Shown here: positions 34,600 through 44,274 of the stretch, piece by piece
How positions within the stretch are numbered: the first letter of the stretch is position 1
Layout of the letters: the number at the start of each line of letters is the position of its first letter
Assembly (NCBI GenBank): GCA_963575745.1
Contig: CAUYUJ010018651.1
Span: 75,001-139,000, forward strand
Length of the DNA: 64,000 nucleotides
Direction: 5' to 3'
From: Prorocentrum cordatum
Lineage: Eukaryota > Sar > Dinophyceae > Prorocentrales > Prorocentraceae
Position numbers and translations under genes: made by a program
The notes under the pieces: generated by a model
What the model was told of the DNA's origin: nothing
Databases searched by the model: none
What the model saw: the letters and a program-made list of their open reading frames with translations, nothing else

Positions 34600-35125
34600 A
34601 CAAACGAAGAGACAGAGAGAGAGAGAGAGAAATAGATGGGAACTAAACGAGAACACGACGGATAATAACGAGTGGGCAAAGAGAGAGGGAGAGAGGAAGA
34701 AAGAAGATAACGAAGCAAACGACGAAAAAAGCGAAAGAGGGAGAGAGGGAGAAAGAGACAGAGAGAGAGAGAGAGAAAGATGAAGAGAGGGGAAAGGTGA
34801 GAGAAGAACGATCAAAACGAAAGAGAAGGAAGAGTGAGGAAGAGAGAAAGAGAGAAAGATATCCGAAGAGAGAGGGATGTATGAGAAGGAGGTGACGAAA
34901 AAGAAGAAACAAAAGGAAGATAACGCTGAGAAGAACCCTCATAAAATTCGGAGGTCCCCCCCCCCCCCCCAAAAAAAAAAAAAACGAGCATGGTCTTCGA
35001 AATTCTAACCCCATGCCGCGTGGTACAGGGGTGAAGTTTCGAAAACCATGCTCGGGTGCTGGCGAAACGAGAAGGATAGATAAAGCGAGAGAAAGAGAGA
35101 GAGAGAGAGACAGAGACACTAAGAC
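34600..35125. repeat. GA-rich microsatellite tract
   Basis: GAGAGA, GAAAGA and GAAGAAA repeats are dense at 34612-34880 and 35085-35120. Between them lies a C14/A14 homopolymer pair (34955-34984). Confidence 0.85.
34985..35054. repeat. Foldback hairpin after a poly(C)-poly(A) run
   Basis: CGAGCATGGTCTTCGAAA at the left pairs with TTTCGAAAACCATGCTCG at the right, and the pairing continues imperfectly inward (about 31-nt arms). It directly follows the C/A homopolymer. Confidence 0.65.
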
Positions 35126-35304
35126 AGATGGGAAGATGACAAGAGAACTTACAAAAGAAGACGCTACCAAATAGCGCAAAGAAAAACAAATATCAAAACA
35201 GCTACAAACAATCATCAGCGGATTAGCGTTTCACTCGATAAAAAAAAACCATATGAAACAAGCGAGGGCCGCCACAATCCCCCGGCCTCGAGATAAAATC
35301 GGGC

Positions 35305-35450
35305 GAGGAGAAATCGAGAATCGCTGAGATCCAGCGGCTCTGGAAGATGTATCGGGCGTCGCGACCTGCTCAGTGTTCGGGAACGCTCTGAGAGCGTCCC
35401 AGAACGCTCTGGAACGGATTTACCCTCGTCCTAGGCCCGTCCGACCTGGG
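35305..35450 (+). repeat. Dispersed repeat family D3, copy 1
   Basis: It shares ordered blocks with 62080-62225: AAATCGAG, ATC.CTG.GATCC.GCGG, TCGGGCG, CTCTGAGAGCGT, ACGCTC.GGAACGGAT and CCTCGTCC. Both copies lie near GA microsatellites. Confidence 0.65.
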
Positions 35451-35795
35451 CCCAAGCCAAAAGAACAGGACTGCTCACGTCGGACAGAAGTTGACGACTC
35501 CCTGTTGGCCGCGTCTACATCGCAGCGGGGGGGGAGTCCAGGAAGGGGCAGGCCACTCCTTGACACGAGCCTTGCCCCGATCCGTGGCCGCCGCGATCGC
35601 CGCGGTGACCTCCCAAACCGACCCAGAGGCTCGGTTCAGCATCGCTTCGCCGATCCCTATGCCCACTGGCGTGGCCTGGGCCCCACTGGCCAATCTACCC
35701 CTCCGGATGGGGATGCAGGCTGCTCCCCTCGAGGTTCGAGGGGCATATCCCCAACTGGAGTGTTGGGATGGAGGGGATCGGGATGGGGACCCAGA

Positions 35796-35985
35796 CGCCC
35801 TCGGGTCATGGAAAAATCACGACGGGGAATTTGTCTCGAATTTCGGCCTCTGGGGGCCCCTACCAGGCCTCGCGACCGTCCAAAAACGACTCGCGATGAA
35901 AAACAGGTCACCGGGAAGGGGTCGAGACCTCTGGGGGTGGACGTCCTGAAAAGATCATGACGTCGGGGCTCTGGGGCTGGGGGGC
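35796..35985 (+). repeat. Dispersed repeat family D1, copy 2
   Basis: It contains GACGCCCTCGGGTC, CACGACGGGGAATTTGTCTC, ACCGTCCAAAAACGACTCGC, GTCGAGACCTCTGGGGGTGG and CATGACGTC in the same order as 236-400. It ends about 170 bp past the MAGOH stop. Confidence 0.7.
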
Positions 35986-36159
35986 AGGGCTCGGCAGAAC
36001 AGTACTGCTTGGCTCGGGGCCGGATATACCACGCAGCGTTCGCCCCCCCCCCTCCCCGCCGCTCTCTGCAGAAGCACGGCCTGGACCCCGGCCCGGGGCC
36101 TGGCGGGGGCCGGGCAGGGCCGGCGGGGGGATCTCGGCAGCCCCGGGGGTCTGCACCGT

Positions 36160-36810
36160 TTACACTGGCTTGATCCGGAAGTGGAGGCCTAGGGGATGGA
36201 GGAGCAAAAAACGGCCTGAGCCGAGACTTTCGGAACTCCGCGCGGATTTGTTGGATCTCCTCGGGCCCCCCTGGCAACGCCTCCGGCGCCGCCCCTGGCG
36301 CGCTCCGCGCGCCAGGGAGGGGGGTCCAGCGCGGATCCAAGAAATCCGCGCGGACCACCAAAAGTTGTTGGTTGTTCGTTTTTTGTTCCTCCACATGAGG
36401 CTGAATACAAAACACTTCAAGTCCTGGACCAGGTAGTAAAACACACGCAGCCCCTCCGGGTCCTTGGAGGCCTGCACATCGGCCAACGATCCTATCTTCG
36501 ACGTGGTGAAAGAAATGTGCTCCTTTCCGCAAACGACCTCCAACTCCTGCCTCCCAACCCGGTCTGGAGCGGGCCAATGGTTGTCGTCCTCCTTCAAGAT
36601 CTCGCTGTCCTCGATGGTTTTCCGGAGCTCACGCATCACTGCCTGAGTCACGTAGCATTCCTTTCGTATCATCTTCTCGTTCTTATAATTCGAATCGTTC
36701 GCGTACCGGAGGCGACCATCCGGCCTGAACTCGAACTCCAAGAACTCGTGACCGAACTTCCCCTTGTGGCCCACGTAATACCGCACGTAGAACTCGTCGC
36801 CATCGGCCAT
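36160..36810 (-). CDS. MAGOH: Mago nashi homolog, exon junction complex core subunit
   Basis: Mago nashi pairs with Y14 and locks eIF4A3 onto spliced mRNA in the exon junction complex (nucleus and cytoplasm). The protein starts at 36810 ([19 protein letters not shown]) and follows the family nearly residue for residue, with [62 protein letters not shown] and the terminal GLHFRIKPV before TAA at 36160-36162. The family is about 146 aa; removing one ~204-nt insert between FSLM and GLHF leaves 148 aa. The insert is in frame and stop-free, so an unspliced 216-aa product is formally possible, but family conservation across the junction argues for splicing. No other intron is present. A spliced-leader relic lies 73 nt upstream, suggesting descent from a retroposed mRNA. 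No frameshifts were seen. Confidence 0.93.
   Translation of the reverse strand: MADGDEFYVRYYVGHKGKFGHEFLEFEFRPDGRLRYANDSNYKNEKMIRKECYVTQAVMRELRKTIEDSEILKEDDNHWPAPDRVGRQELEVVCGKEHISFTTSKIGSLADVQASKDPEGLRVFYYLVQDLKCFVFSLMWRNKKRTTNNFWWSARISWIRAGPPSLARGARQGRRRRRCQGGPRRSNKSARSSESLGSGRFLLLHPLGLHFRIKPV
36190..36393 (-). other. Foldback intron (introner-like) in MAGOH
   Basis: The ~204-bp insert is one long imperfect inverted repeat. Outer arms on the plus strand are 36198-36213 and 36377-36392 (GGAGGA[A/G]CAAAAAACG, 15 of 16 paired). Inner arms are TCCGCGCGGATTT at 36237-36249 and its exact complement at 36342-36354. The centre is CCTGGCGCGC, TCC, GCGCGCCAGG at 36294-36316. Borders that restore the family sequence are non-canonical: removing TGGAGG...CCCCTA gives Met-Gly, and shifting one base gives a GT start, a CT end and Ile-Gly. 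A GCCTC repeat on both sides would allow an AG-ended splice, but with loss of three conserved residues. Inverted-repeat introners with odd splice sites are known in dinoflagellates and Amoebophrya; membership here is inference. Confidence 0.75.
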
Positions 36811-36882
36811 CCGGACCGACCACGGCGCGCCTCGGGCCCGAGCCCCCTGCGAAGATCAGTCGCCTGGGCGACGCGCACCTCG

Positions 36883-36904
36883 CTTGAGCCACAACGGCTA
36901 CGGA
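36883..36904 (-). other. Spliced-leader relic upstream of MAGOH
   Basis: The minus strand reads TCCGTAGCC, GTTGT, GGCTCAAG: 20 of 22 bases of the dinoflagellate spliced leader, ungapped, with differences only at positions 10 (A to G) and 13 (T to G). It ends 72 nt before the ATG. Such relics arise when a trans-spliced mRNA is reverse transcribed and reintegrated; the AG at its 3' end could still serve as a trans-splice acceptor. Confidence 0.85.
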
Positions 36905-37194
36905 GAGGGCTGGTCCAGACAGCTTGGGTGGTGCACCAAAGTCCAAGTTTCCCAGAGCGCGCCTTTGCTCCGAGCTCCTTCGGGGTTCCTGCGGGTAGTC
37001 AAGCCGAGCTGATCCCAGCGAGTCGCTCTGCTTCTAGCCGCTCTGGCGTTGGTTCTGCAGCTCCCAGATCCGAGAGGTCCACAAAGCCGAGCATGCTCGT
37101 AGTTCAGCGCTTCACACCAAATCTCGCTTCCAGACGCGAGCGTCGAGAGAAGCGCACGTCTTTCTAAGAAACTCAATAACTCCTACCTGCCAGC

Positions 37195-37440
37195 GTGAGC
37201 CCCAAACAATGTGTTGTTGCATTCACTCTGTGCGCTCCATGTGGTGCGATCTATTGGATGCAATGTGTGTGGTGCAAGAAACGCGGTGCAACCAGTGGGA
37301 CACAAGCTGCGTTGAGCAAGGTATGCGGTACAAGATATGCGGTGCAACCTGTGGTGCGGTCCGCGCGGTATAATCAATGGGATGCAAGGGATGCTGTGCA
37401 AGACATGTGGTGCAATATACTTGGTGCAATGCAGTGCGGA
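37195..37440. repeat. Degenerate GGTGCAA repeat
   Basis: TGTGGTGCAA, GCGGTGCAA and GGTGCAAT words recur every 10-25 bp. The same words fill 38940-39120. No gene is seen in 37440-37780. Confidence 0.6.
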
Positions 37441-37779
37441 CGCGGTCGCAAAAATTGGAGGGTGAAAGTGGGGGTCGGGCGCAGGGTCCCGGAAATGGTG
37501 TCTTTATGGGCCATGAATGGGCGATGCATCCTCGGTTGCTATGTTCGGCGGGGGTGCCACTTGAAGCTCCCCGCCTGCACCCATGCGCGAAACTTGAGGG
37601 GAAACGAAGCAAGGGGGCGGGGGGCTCGGGAAAGGCGACGAAGGCAACGTGCGCTGAGGGCGCAAAAAGACAAGGTTGAAATAAACGAAAGCGGTGAGGT
37701 GAGTGTCAAAATGTGCCCAGCCAATCTGACATGCGGAACACTGCGCCTCAGGTTTGGGGATCTTGAAGGCCAGGGCCAA

Positions 37780-38012
37780 ACATGTGAATTCACATTGTGG
37801 GGGAAAGCAAAATGTGAGTTCACATTCTGGGAAAAGGAAGATGTGAATTCACATTTTGGGAAAAAGGAACATGTGAATTCACATGTTGGAATGTTGTGTA
37901 GGATATCTTTATGAAGGGGCCAGAATGTGAATTCACATTTTGGAAAAAAGGAACATATGAATTCACATTCTGGGAAAACGGAAAATGTGAATTCACATTT
38001 TGGGAGAGTCGC
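37780..38012. repeat. ~30-bp tandem repeat built on palindrome ATGTGAATTCACAT
   Basis: Seven units carry the 14-bp palindrome ATGTGAATTCACAT or a one-base variant, separated by TTTTGGGAAAAAGGAA-type spacers. One unit is followed by a unique insertion (37890-37920) that splits the array. Every unit contains an EcoRI-type GAATTC except the second (GAGTTC). Confidence 0.85.
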
Positions 38013-38574
38013 GGGACCCATTTCAAATCTGTCTTGGGGGTCGATAGTTCATCGTTTGGGAACATACGCGATCATCAATCGCACAATCAAGACACTCTTG
38101 CACTCCACTTCGCAACCCCACGCGCAGAATGCAAGAACGCCCGCACGCATGAACGATAATGGATGGACGGCGCTTGTGCCCACGCAGGCAACGCGCGGGC
38201 ACGAACGACTGGCCCTCCATGACCGCCAATGTGCCAATCGTTCCCGATCACATACATGAGCGATACATTGAGCATACATGGGCCATTCAGCCCCCATTGA
38301 AGACCCCCTGTTGCAGACCCCCTCTTTCACCCTCCAAAAAAAATTCTCGCAAGAAACCCAATCCTGAAAGACCGGCCGCGAAGTACAAAGTGGGTGCCCA
38401 GTTCACCCTGAACGCGGCAACTTCTGAACGCCCGTGGGAAGCCACATCGCAGCGGGCGAAACCAAGAAACCCGAAACACTGTGACAAACATCCGGTTGCT
38501 TGATGCGCGTGCCAACCGTAAATATAGAATCCTATGATACCAGAGAAAAGCCCAATCATAATCTTTTTAGGGCT

Positions 38575-38795
38575 ATAGGGCTGTAGGGCTATGGGGCTAT
38601 AGGGCTATAGGGCTGTAGGGTAGGACTATAAGGCTGTAGTGCTATAAGGCTATCAGGCTGTAGGGCTGTAGGGCTATAGGGCTATTAGGGCGATAGGGCT
38701 ACAGGGCTATGGGGCTATGGAGCTACAGGGCTATAGGGCTATAGGGCTAGAAAGCTATAAGACTTTTGGGGCTATAGGGCTTTAGGGCTACCAGA
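38575..38795. repeat. GGGCTATA(GG) decamer minisatellite
   Basis: About 20 units of 8-10 bp (GGGCTATAGG, GGGCTGTAGG, GGGCTATGGG). Flanks 38016-38570 hold nothing recognisable. Confidence 0.9.
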
Positions 38796-38939
38796 CACCC
38801 GGAAACCTGGGCACCCGGATGTGCTGCCGAAATCGGCGCAATACATCACCTAACCATACGAATCCGCTAGGACCCCTACAGAAGCAAGCTTCGATTGGGG
38901 AATGTAATTCCGGTTGCTTGATGAGAATGCCAGCCGTGA

Positions 38940-39120
38940 ATAGATAATCATCTGTTATGTGTGGTGCAATGTGTGGGATGCCATCTATGTGGTGCAGGCT
39001 GTGCGGTGCAAGCTCTGTGGTGCAAGCCACGGGGTGCAGCCCATGTAGTGTAGTAGTCTACGTGATGCCGTACAATAAGTGAGGTGCAAGTTCTGCGGTC
39101 AGAACGATGAGGTGCCACTA
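38940..39120. repeat. Degenerate GGTGCAA repeat, second tract
   Basis: TGTGGTGCAATG, GCGGTGCAAG and GGGGTGCAG words match those at 37195-37440. The sentence CCGGTTGCTTGATG.G..TGCCA also occurs at 38491 and 38910, just before each side of the decamer tract, indicating a local duplication around it. Confidence 0.6.
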
Positions 39121-39299
39121 ATGTTAAGAACATGACATCGCCAACTCCAGCGCTCGAACAAACGTCCTGCCCAACAGCCCGCATTTCGTTGGCAAGACTC
39201 AGGAGGCGGTGAGTGCAGATACCTACCTTAAACTGCCAGCGAATCCCAGCAGTCGCAATCACGCTCAGACCCTTCTCATGCAGACTCATGACCCTGGCG

Positions 39300-40610
39300 T
39301 GTGAGTGATGGTGGCGTCAGGGGAAAATCCCCCAAAGATGTTCAGTTAGAAGGCATTGTGTGTGACATGGCTTTGAAGAACCTCCACCGCGAAATACCTC
39401 ACACAAGCCAGTGTCTCCTGACGAGTTCGAAGTGCGCGCGCGGGGGCGCACGCCGAAAGCCCGCGCTGTCATATTTGACTACCTACCAGACCACCCCAAC
39501 CCAACCCGAAGACCCGAATTTCGGGGTGGGGGGGGGTAAGGGTTCCACGCGTGTCTTTTCGATGTTTCCCGACCCCCTCCCACTAGAAATCGAGGGTACA
39601 TCTGAGCCTTCGGGTTGGGTTGGCGTGGTTTGGTGGGTGGTGAATACTTGGCCGAGACGGCGGGGCAAATCCACAAGGAATCGTTCTGAGCCGGTGCGCG
39701 ATGGCCTCAAACCGATGTTGACATGCGCGCGGGGGGCGCGCGCGTGGCCCACCTGGTTCGGTTCGACGGGGAGGGCAGGAAACCTGTTGTTTCCGCTCAG
39801 GGATCTGCTCCTCCTCCTCCTCCTCCTCCTCCTCCTCCTCCTCCTCCTCCTCAAGCGCGCGCAGAAGGCAACTGACGAATTCTCGCATCGGAAGCCCTTG
39901 TGTTCTGCGTGTGTGCTTGCAGAGCTCTGTCATCAAATGCTTCAAGATCCGTTTGTTTGAAGCTGTCGGGCTGCGCGAGGGGGCGCGCGAGTCTGGCCCA
40001 CATGTCGTTCGTGTACAGGGCTGACGGGAAACATATAGATATGATGAGTTTAACAATTGCGCTATGGTTTATGCATGACTTCGACATGCGCGCGTGGCGG
40101 GGCGCGCGAGTGTTCTCGCATGGCACTATTTCACAAAGACGACAGAACACCTAGTTTATAATCAAGCGTCTGTCAGGTGCTTTGCATATGCGTTCGAAGA
40201 GATCGAGCTTGGAATGATGAGAAAGCTGATGGTCATGAAATAGGTTGGACCTGCGCGAGAAGCGCGCGTGCGGCATGGCAGAATCCAGAACCAAATACAT
40301 GCCGAACCCGAGCAAGATCCCAATCTCTCCCCTCGCCCGCTACGAACATGATCCCTGTCTCTCCCCCCGCCCGCTACAGTCGGACCTGGGCCATAAGAGC
40401 GTCCTTCAAGAACATGAGACCCTCAGTCGGCCAAAACACACAGAGCATCTAAGGGTGCCCTCCCCAGGGTGCACAAGAGCATCCGACACGCTCGAAGAAC
40501 ACTCGGGGGCCCTCACCGCACTGGCTTCGATCTCATACCTCGGTCCGACGGTACTCTCCCAGCACGCACGCCGGTGCTGTGGAGTCAGAAGAGGCCCGGA
40601 TGGGAGCGGG
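39300..40610. other. No gene recognised; short repeats
   Basis: It contains CCT microsatellite 39806-39853, a pair of inverted CCCCAACCCAACCCGAA/TTCGGGTTGGGTTGG blocks at 39488-39630, and GCGCGCG-rich patches (39720, 40090, 40260) recalling the 7.3-9.9 kb family. No protein was recognised. Confidence 0.45.
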
Positions 40611-40614
40611 AGCG

Positions 40615-40730
40615 GGGACAGGAGGAGGAGGAGGAGGAAGGAGGAAGGAGGAGGAGCGGGAGGAGGAGGCGGAGGAGGAGGAGGAGGCGGAGGAAGAGAA
40701 GGAGGAGGGGGAGGAGGAGGAGGAGGCTAA
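40615..40730. repeat. GGA microsatellite at the 5' edge of LINE 3
   Basis: (GGA)n with GGC variants lies immediately upstream of the first readable codons of the 40.7-kb element. The open frame continues through it, but the Arg/Gly-rich product is not a credible domain. Confidence 0.85.
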
Positions 40731-42580
40731 TTGCTCAAAGCTGGGCAAGAGACTACGGCTGGGCAGCCACAGTACGTCGAGATCTTTCGTGGCTTCGTGA
40801 TCGTACTGGCCCCGAAGAACGAGGAGGCAGCTACACCCTGGACGAATGGAAAGATTGGGCAAGGTCTGAATACGCCAGCTTCCTCCACGCGACGAAGAGA
40901 GCCTGCCAGCGAGGCAGGGAACATGCGTATGACCTTGACCACCTTGACCGATGGAGGCGGCAGCTACCACACTGGACTCATAATTACCAGGTGGAGGCGC
41001 TACCAGGACATGCACCCACGGTCGAGAACATGTACATATGCTATGAGTGCGGAAAGACGGAAACCTCTGCCCAGCAGCTACGGATCCACATGACCAGGTA
41101 CCATCCAACGGGATCGCACCCAACAGCGTGGGCAACCGGCACCATCTGCGTGGCTTGCGGGGTGCAGTTCCACACGTACAATCGCCTGGTCAAGCACTTG
41201 CAGAAGGTCAAGCAGTGTCGAACGGCATTGGCGCGCGACGCGGCCCAAGGAATTAGCGCCAGAGGAGCAGCACAACAACAAGATGCTGCTAAGCAGCGAG
41301 CCAACCGCCATGCTGGCCGCCCAGTCGACTGGGCGGAACGTCCCTGCGTACAAGTTCAGCCTCCTGAGCTTGATCACGACGGAGACCAGCAGCAAGACCG
41401 AGGTGACAGCGACGAACAGCCAGAACTGCCCACCATCGACACACCACCGCCCGCCGTGGCCCACGTTAGCCGACCTCCACGAGCAAACATCATCGACAGA
41501 CTGCACTTATTCAGCGGCAGAAGGCGCGAAGGCGACATCCAGAGTTGGTTTGACAGCATACACCATGCTGCTGGACCCACAGTATACATGCTGAGTCTCG
41601 ACGTGGCGAACGACAGCATATACGGCGACCTGACCAACGAGGCAGCCAACGTGCTATGGCAACGACTCATGCGAGCAGGCCGAGTGGGAGGTGTGCTAGG
41701 TGGCCCGCCCTGTGAGACGTGGAGCAGGGCTCGGCACCTACCTTCCAACCAGTGTCGTGGACGTCCACCACGGCCACTACGGTCAGCATCTAGCCTATGG
41801 GGGCTGTCGTACCTCAGAAGACACGAGCAGGAGCAAGTCAAAATGGGGAACAGGCTGTACAGGACCCAGCTGCTCTACATGTACGCATGCGCGACTTACG
41901 GCATCCCAGGCATGCTGGAGCATCCTATAGAACCCAGCGAGGACTGCATGGCGAGCAGTTGGCAGCTGCCTGAGACGGCCCACCTATGTTGCTAGCGCGG
42001 GGTCAAGAAAATCAGCTTCGACCAGTGCACCTGCGGAGCGGCGTCACGGAAGTCCACAACCCTGATGGCCATCGCGTTCCCCGAGCTCGAGAAGGCGATT
42101 CGACGCCTACCTGGAGCTGGCCGTTGCTACCACACTCCCAGGTTCCACGCAGAGCTCTCAGGTGTCGACCACGCCACGAGGGCAACTTGCGCACCACAGC
42201 TGCAAAGGAATACCCACCGCGTATGTGCCAGGCGATAGCTGAGGCACTAAGCAAGCAGCTGGACCTCAGGTTTGGCCTGTCACCAGTGGTAGCCAACGAC
42301 TGGCAGCTGGAGGACGACGTCAGGCAGTTCTACCAGGCCATGGACCCCTACATACCACGCGACATCGGCTTGGATTACTACGACGGCAACCGGCAGATGC
42401 CTAGAAAGAACCAACAACTGTGGGAGGCCCGTGAATGGGCCAAGGCAGATGCTCATCAGGTGGAAAGACGACCACCGGGTCCGCGGACTCCACTCAACAT
42501 CGCTGCTCCGCTCCTTTACCGGGCGACCTCCTCATCTCAGCAGCGACGGCACCGATCGGCTACACTCTTGGACGTGTGAC
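40731..42580 (+). pseudogene. LINE 3: 5'-truncated element with C2H2 fingers and methyltransferase-like domain
   Basis: From about 40731 the plus strand encodes WARDYGWAATVRRDLSWLRD, then YICYECGKTETSAQQLRIHM, then a second finger CVACGVQFHTYNRLVKHLQK (41150-41210), a Gln/Asp/Pro-rich linker, and LHLFSGRRREGDIQSWF, LSLDVANDSIYGDL and GGPPCETWSRARHL (GGPPCETWS codons 41699-41725). The G-P-P-C context and FSG.R.GD/LD..DL spacing resemble the SAM-binding and Pro-Cys motifs of C5-cytosine methyltransferases. A TAG at 41993-41995 is followed in the same frame by a CTCGAASRKSTTLMAIAFPE continuation, then a frameshift near 42190 to KEYPPRMCQAIAEALSKQLD. Such tails sit behind RT in dinoflagellate retroelements, but no RT is upstream here. 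The copy is dead. Confidence 0.65.
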
Positions 42581-42584
42581 GGCA

Positions 42585-43785
42585 TGCTCCTCGCGCTGCG
42601 CCTTTCGGTGCGTCCTTTGCGCGTTCCAGCGTTGAACGCGCAGTTTTTGCGGCGCCGACCGTGTGGGCAGGGTGTCCCGCTGCAGGGGTCGTTCGGCCGT
42701 CGGCGCCAGGGCGCCCAACGCCGCAAAAGAAAATGCGCTGGCACACAAACTCTGCGCCGACTCAATGCTAGCTCCCGTTAGGTCGGGCAGCAGGGGTCGG
42801 GGCGGAAAACCTGAGGTTCATCATCTGCGTCTCCCACTTCTGCGCCTCCCTTTCGTCATCCCGTTGCCGACGAACGTCCCCACCCGCAGGCTGTTGGTTC
42901 GGTCTACATGGTCACCTACGCGGGTGCCCGCGTTCTCCCGATGACTGACCACCAGGAGGTCAACGCGGGGCTCGTGAAGTCCTGGGGAAGCCCCGAATGC
43001 GAGGGAACACCCCAGGCATACGTCTGCCATGTCTTGCTGGAGGCGTTAGGATGCAAGTCCTGAGGAAGCCCCGAATGCAAGGTAACACCTCAGGCACGTC
43101 GCCATGTAAAGCTGGACATGTGGACTACCACGCATCGGCTCCGCACAGGCGGAAGAGTGCGGGTTTACTCACTGGGAGACGACTACACCACGCAGACACG
43201 CTGCGACGAACGAGCCACCACAACGACTACAACCACCAACGCGACTCTACAACAGCCTCACCCGACAACTCACCCAGCAACGACGAAGACAGTCGCGGTT
43301 GCCCTGGAGAGGCAAGGTTCAAACTTCGAGACGGGCTCGAAGGGCGGGGAGGCAGGATGAGCACTGCCTGCGCCCGCCAGGGGGGATGGGGAGGGGCAGG
43401 GGGGGGATGGGACGGCCACCACCCGCGCCCCCGCGGTCCGCCCTAGCTCGCCACCCCCACCATCCCCAGGCGAAGGTGGCGCTCCCGAGCGCCAGATGGC
43501 GAAGCGAGGGCAATCCGACCAGCCCACCACGACAACGAGCACAAGGCCTGGGGTTCGCCCCCACCGAGGGCACTGTGAACCCTAGCCATAGCGGGACGAG
43601 GTGGGACCGCCGCGACTCCCACTTGAAGTCGGTGCATGAAAACCATTAGTGCGACCAACAACCACAACGACCCACACCACAGGCCCACCACTACCCACAA
43701 CGACCCACCTACCACCAGCACGCCGTCTACCAGCAGCACCGAAGGCAAGGCCTCAGCAGCCAGCTGGGCGCCTGCGCTCGCACGT
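42585..43785. other. No gene recognised downstream of LINE 3
   Basis: TTTTTGCGGCGCCGACC (42635) faces GGCCGTCGGCGCC (42694) as inverted repeats. GTCCTG.GGAAGCCCCGAATGC and AGG.AACACC occur twice (42978 and 43056), a 78-bp tandem duplication. No product was recognised. Confidence 0.45.
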
Positions 43786-43995
43786 GGAGGAGCTCGCAGG
43801 AGCACGCCGCGGAGGCCGCCTGCTACACGGAGCTCCTCGCGCGGGGCCAGAGGGTGCACACCGAGGAGGCCGCCTGCGACGCGGAGCTCCTTGCGCTGGG
43901 CCAGAGGGAGCACATGGCGGAGGCCGACGGCAGCGCGGAGCTCCTCGCGCCGGGCCAGAGGGCGGACACCGAGGCGGCCAGGCGCGGCGGCCCCC
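43785..43995 (+). repeat. 63-bp tandem repeat with protein-like 21-residue periodicity
   Basis: Three to four units carry CGGAGCTCCT(C/T)GCGC and GGGCCAGAGG. In one frame each unit reads like HTEEAACDAELLALGQR, a plausible helix repeat, and the period is exactly 63 bp. The frame is not supported far upstream or downstream, so this may be a fragment of a repeat-protein gene or a satellite. Confidence 0.45.
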
Positions 43996-44199
43996 GCAGG
44001 CCTGCGGGCGACGCAGAGCTCCCTGGCGCTGGGCCAGCAGGTGCACGGCGGCGGACGCACGCGCGACGCGGAGCACCCCGCGCTGGGCGGTCCCCGGGCG
44101 CCTCCGGGCACTCTGGGCCTCCTTCAGCTGTGCGCTCCTCTTGAGGCTCGCTGGCCACGGGCGAACCTCGGGGTGGCCTCGGGGTGCCAGAGTGAGGAG

Positions 44200-44270
44200 T
44201 AGGAGGAGGAGGAGGAGGAGGAGGAGGAGGAGGAGGAGGAGGAGGAGGAGGAGGAGGAGGAGGAGGAGGG
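44200..44270. repeat. GGA microsatellite
   Basis: A pure (GGA)n tract; a second, shorter one lies at 44772-44812. Confidence 0.9.
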
Positions 44271-44274
44271 GGCG

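Noticed and set aside
37195-37914. 239-aa plus ORF with repeated CEFTFWEK-like motifs
   Set aside because: The motif is the translation of the ATGTGAATTCACAT palindrome array joined to a GGTGCAA repeat; not a credible gene.
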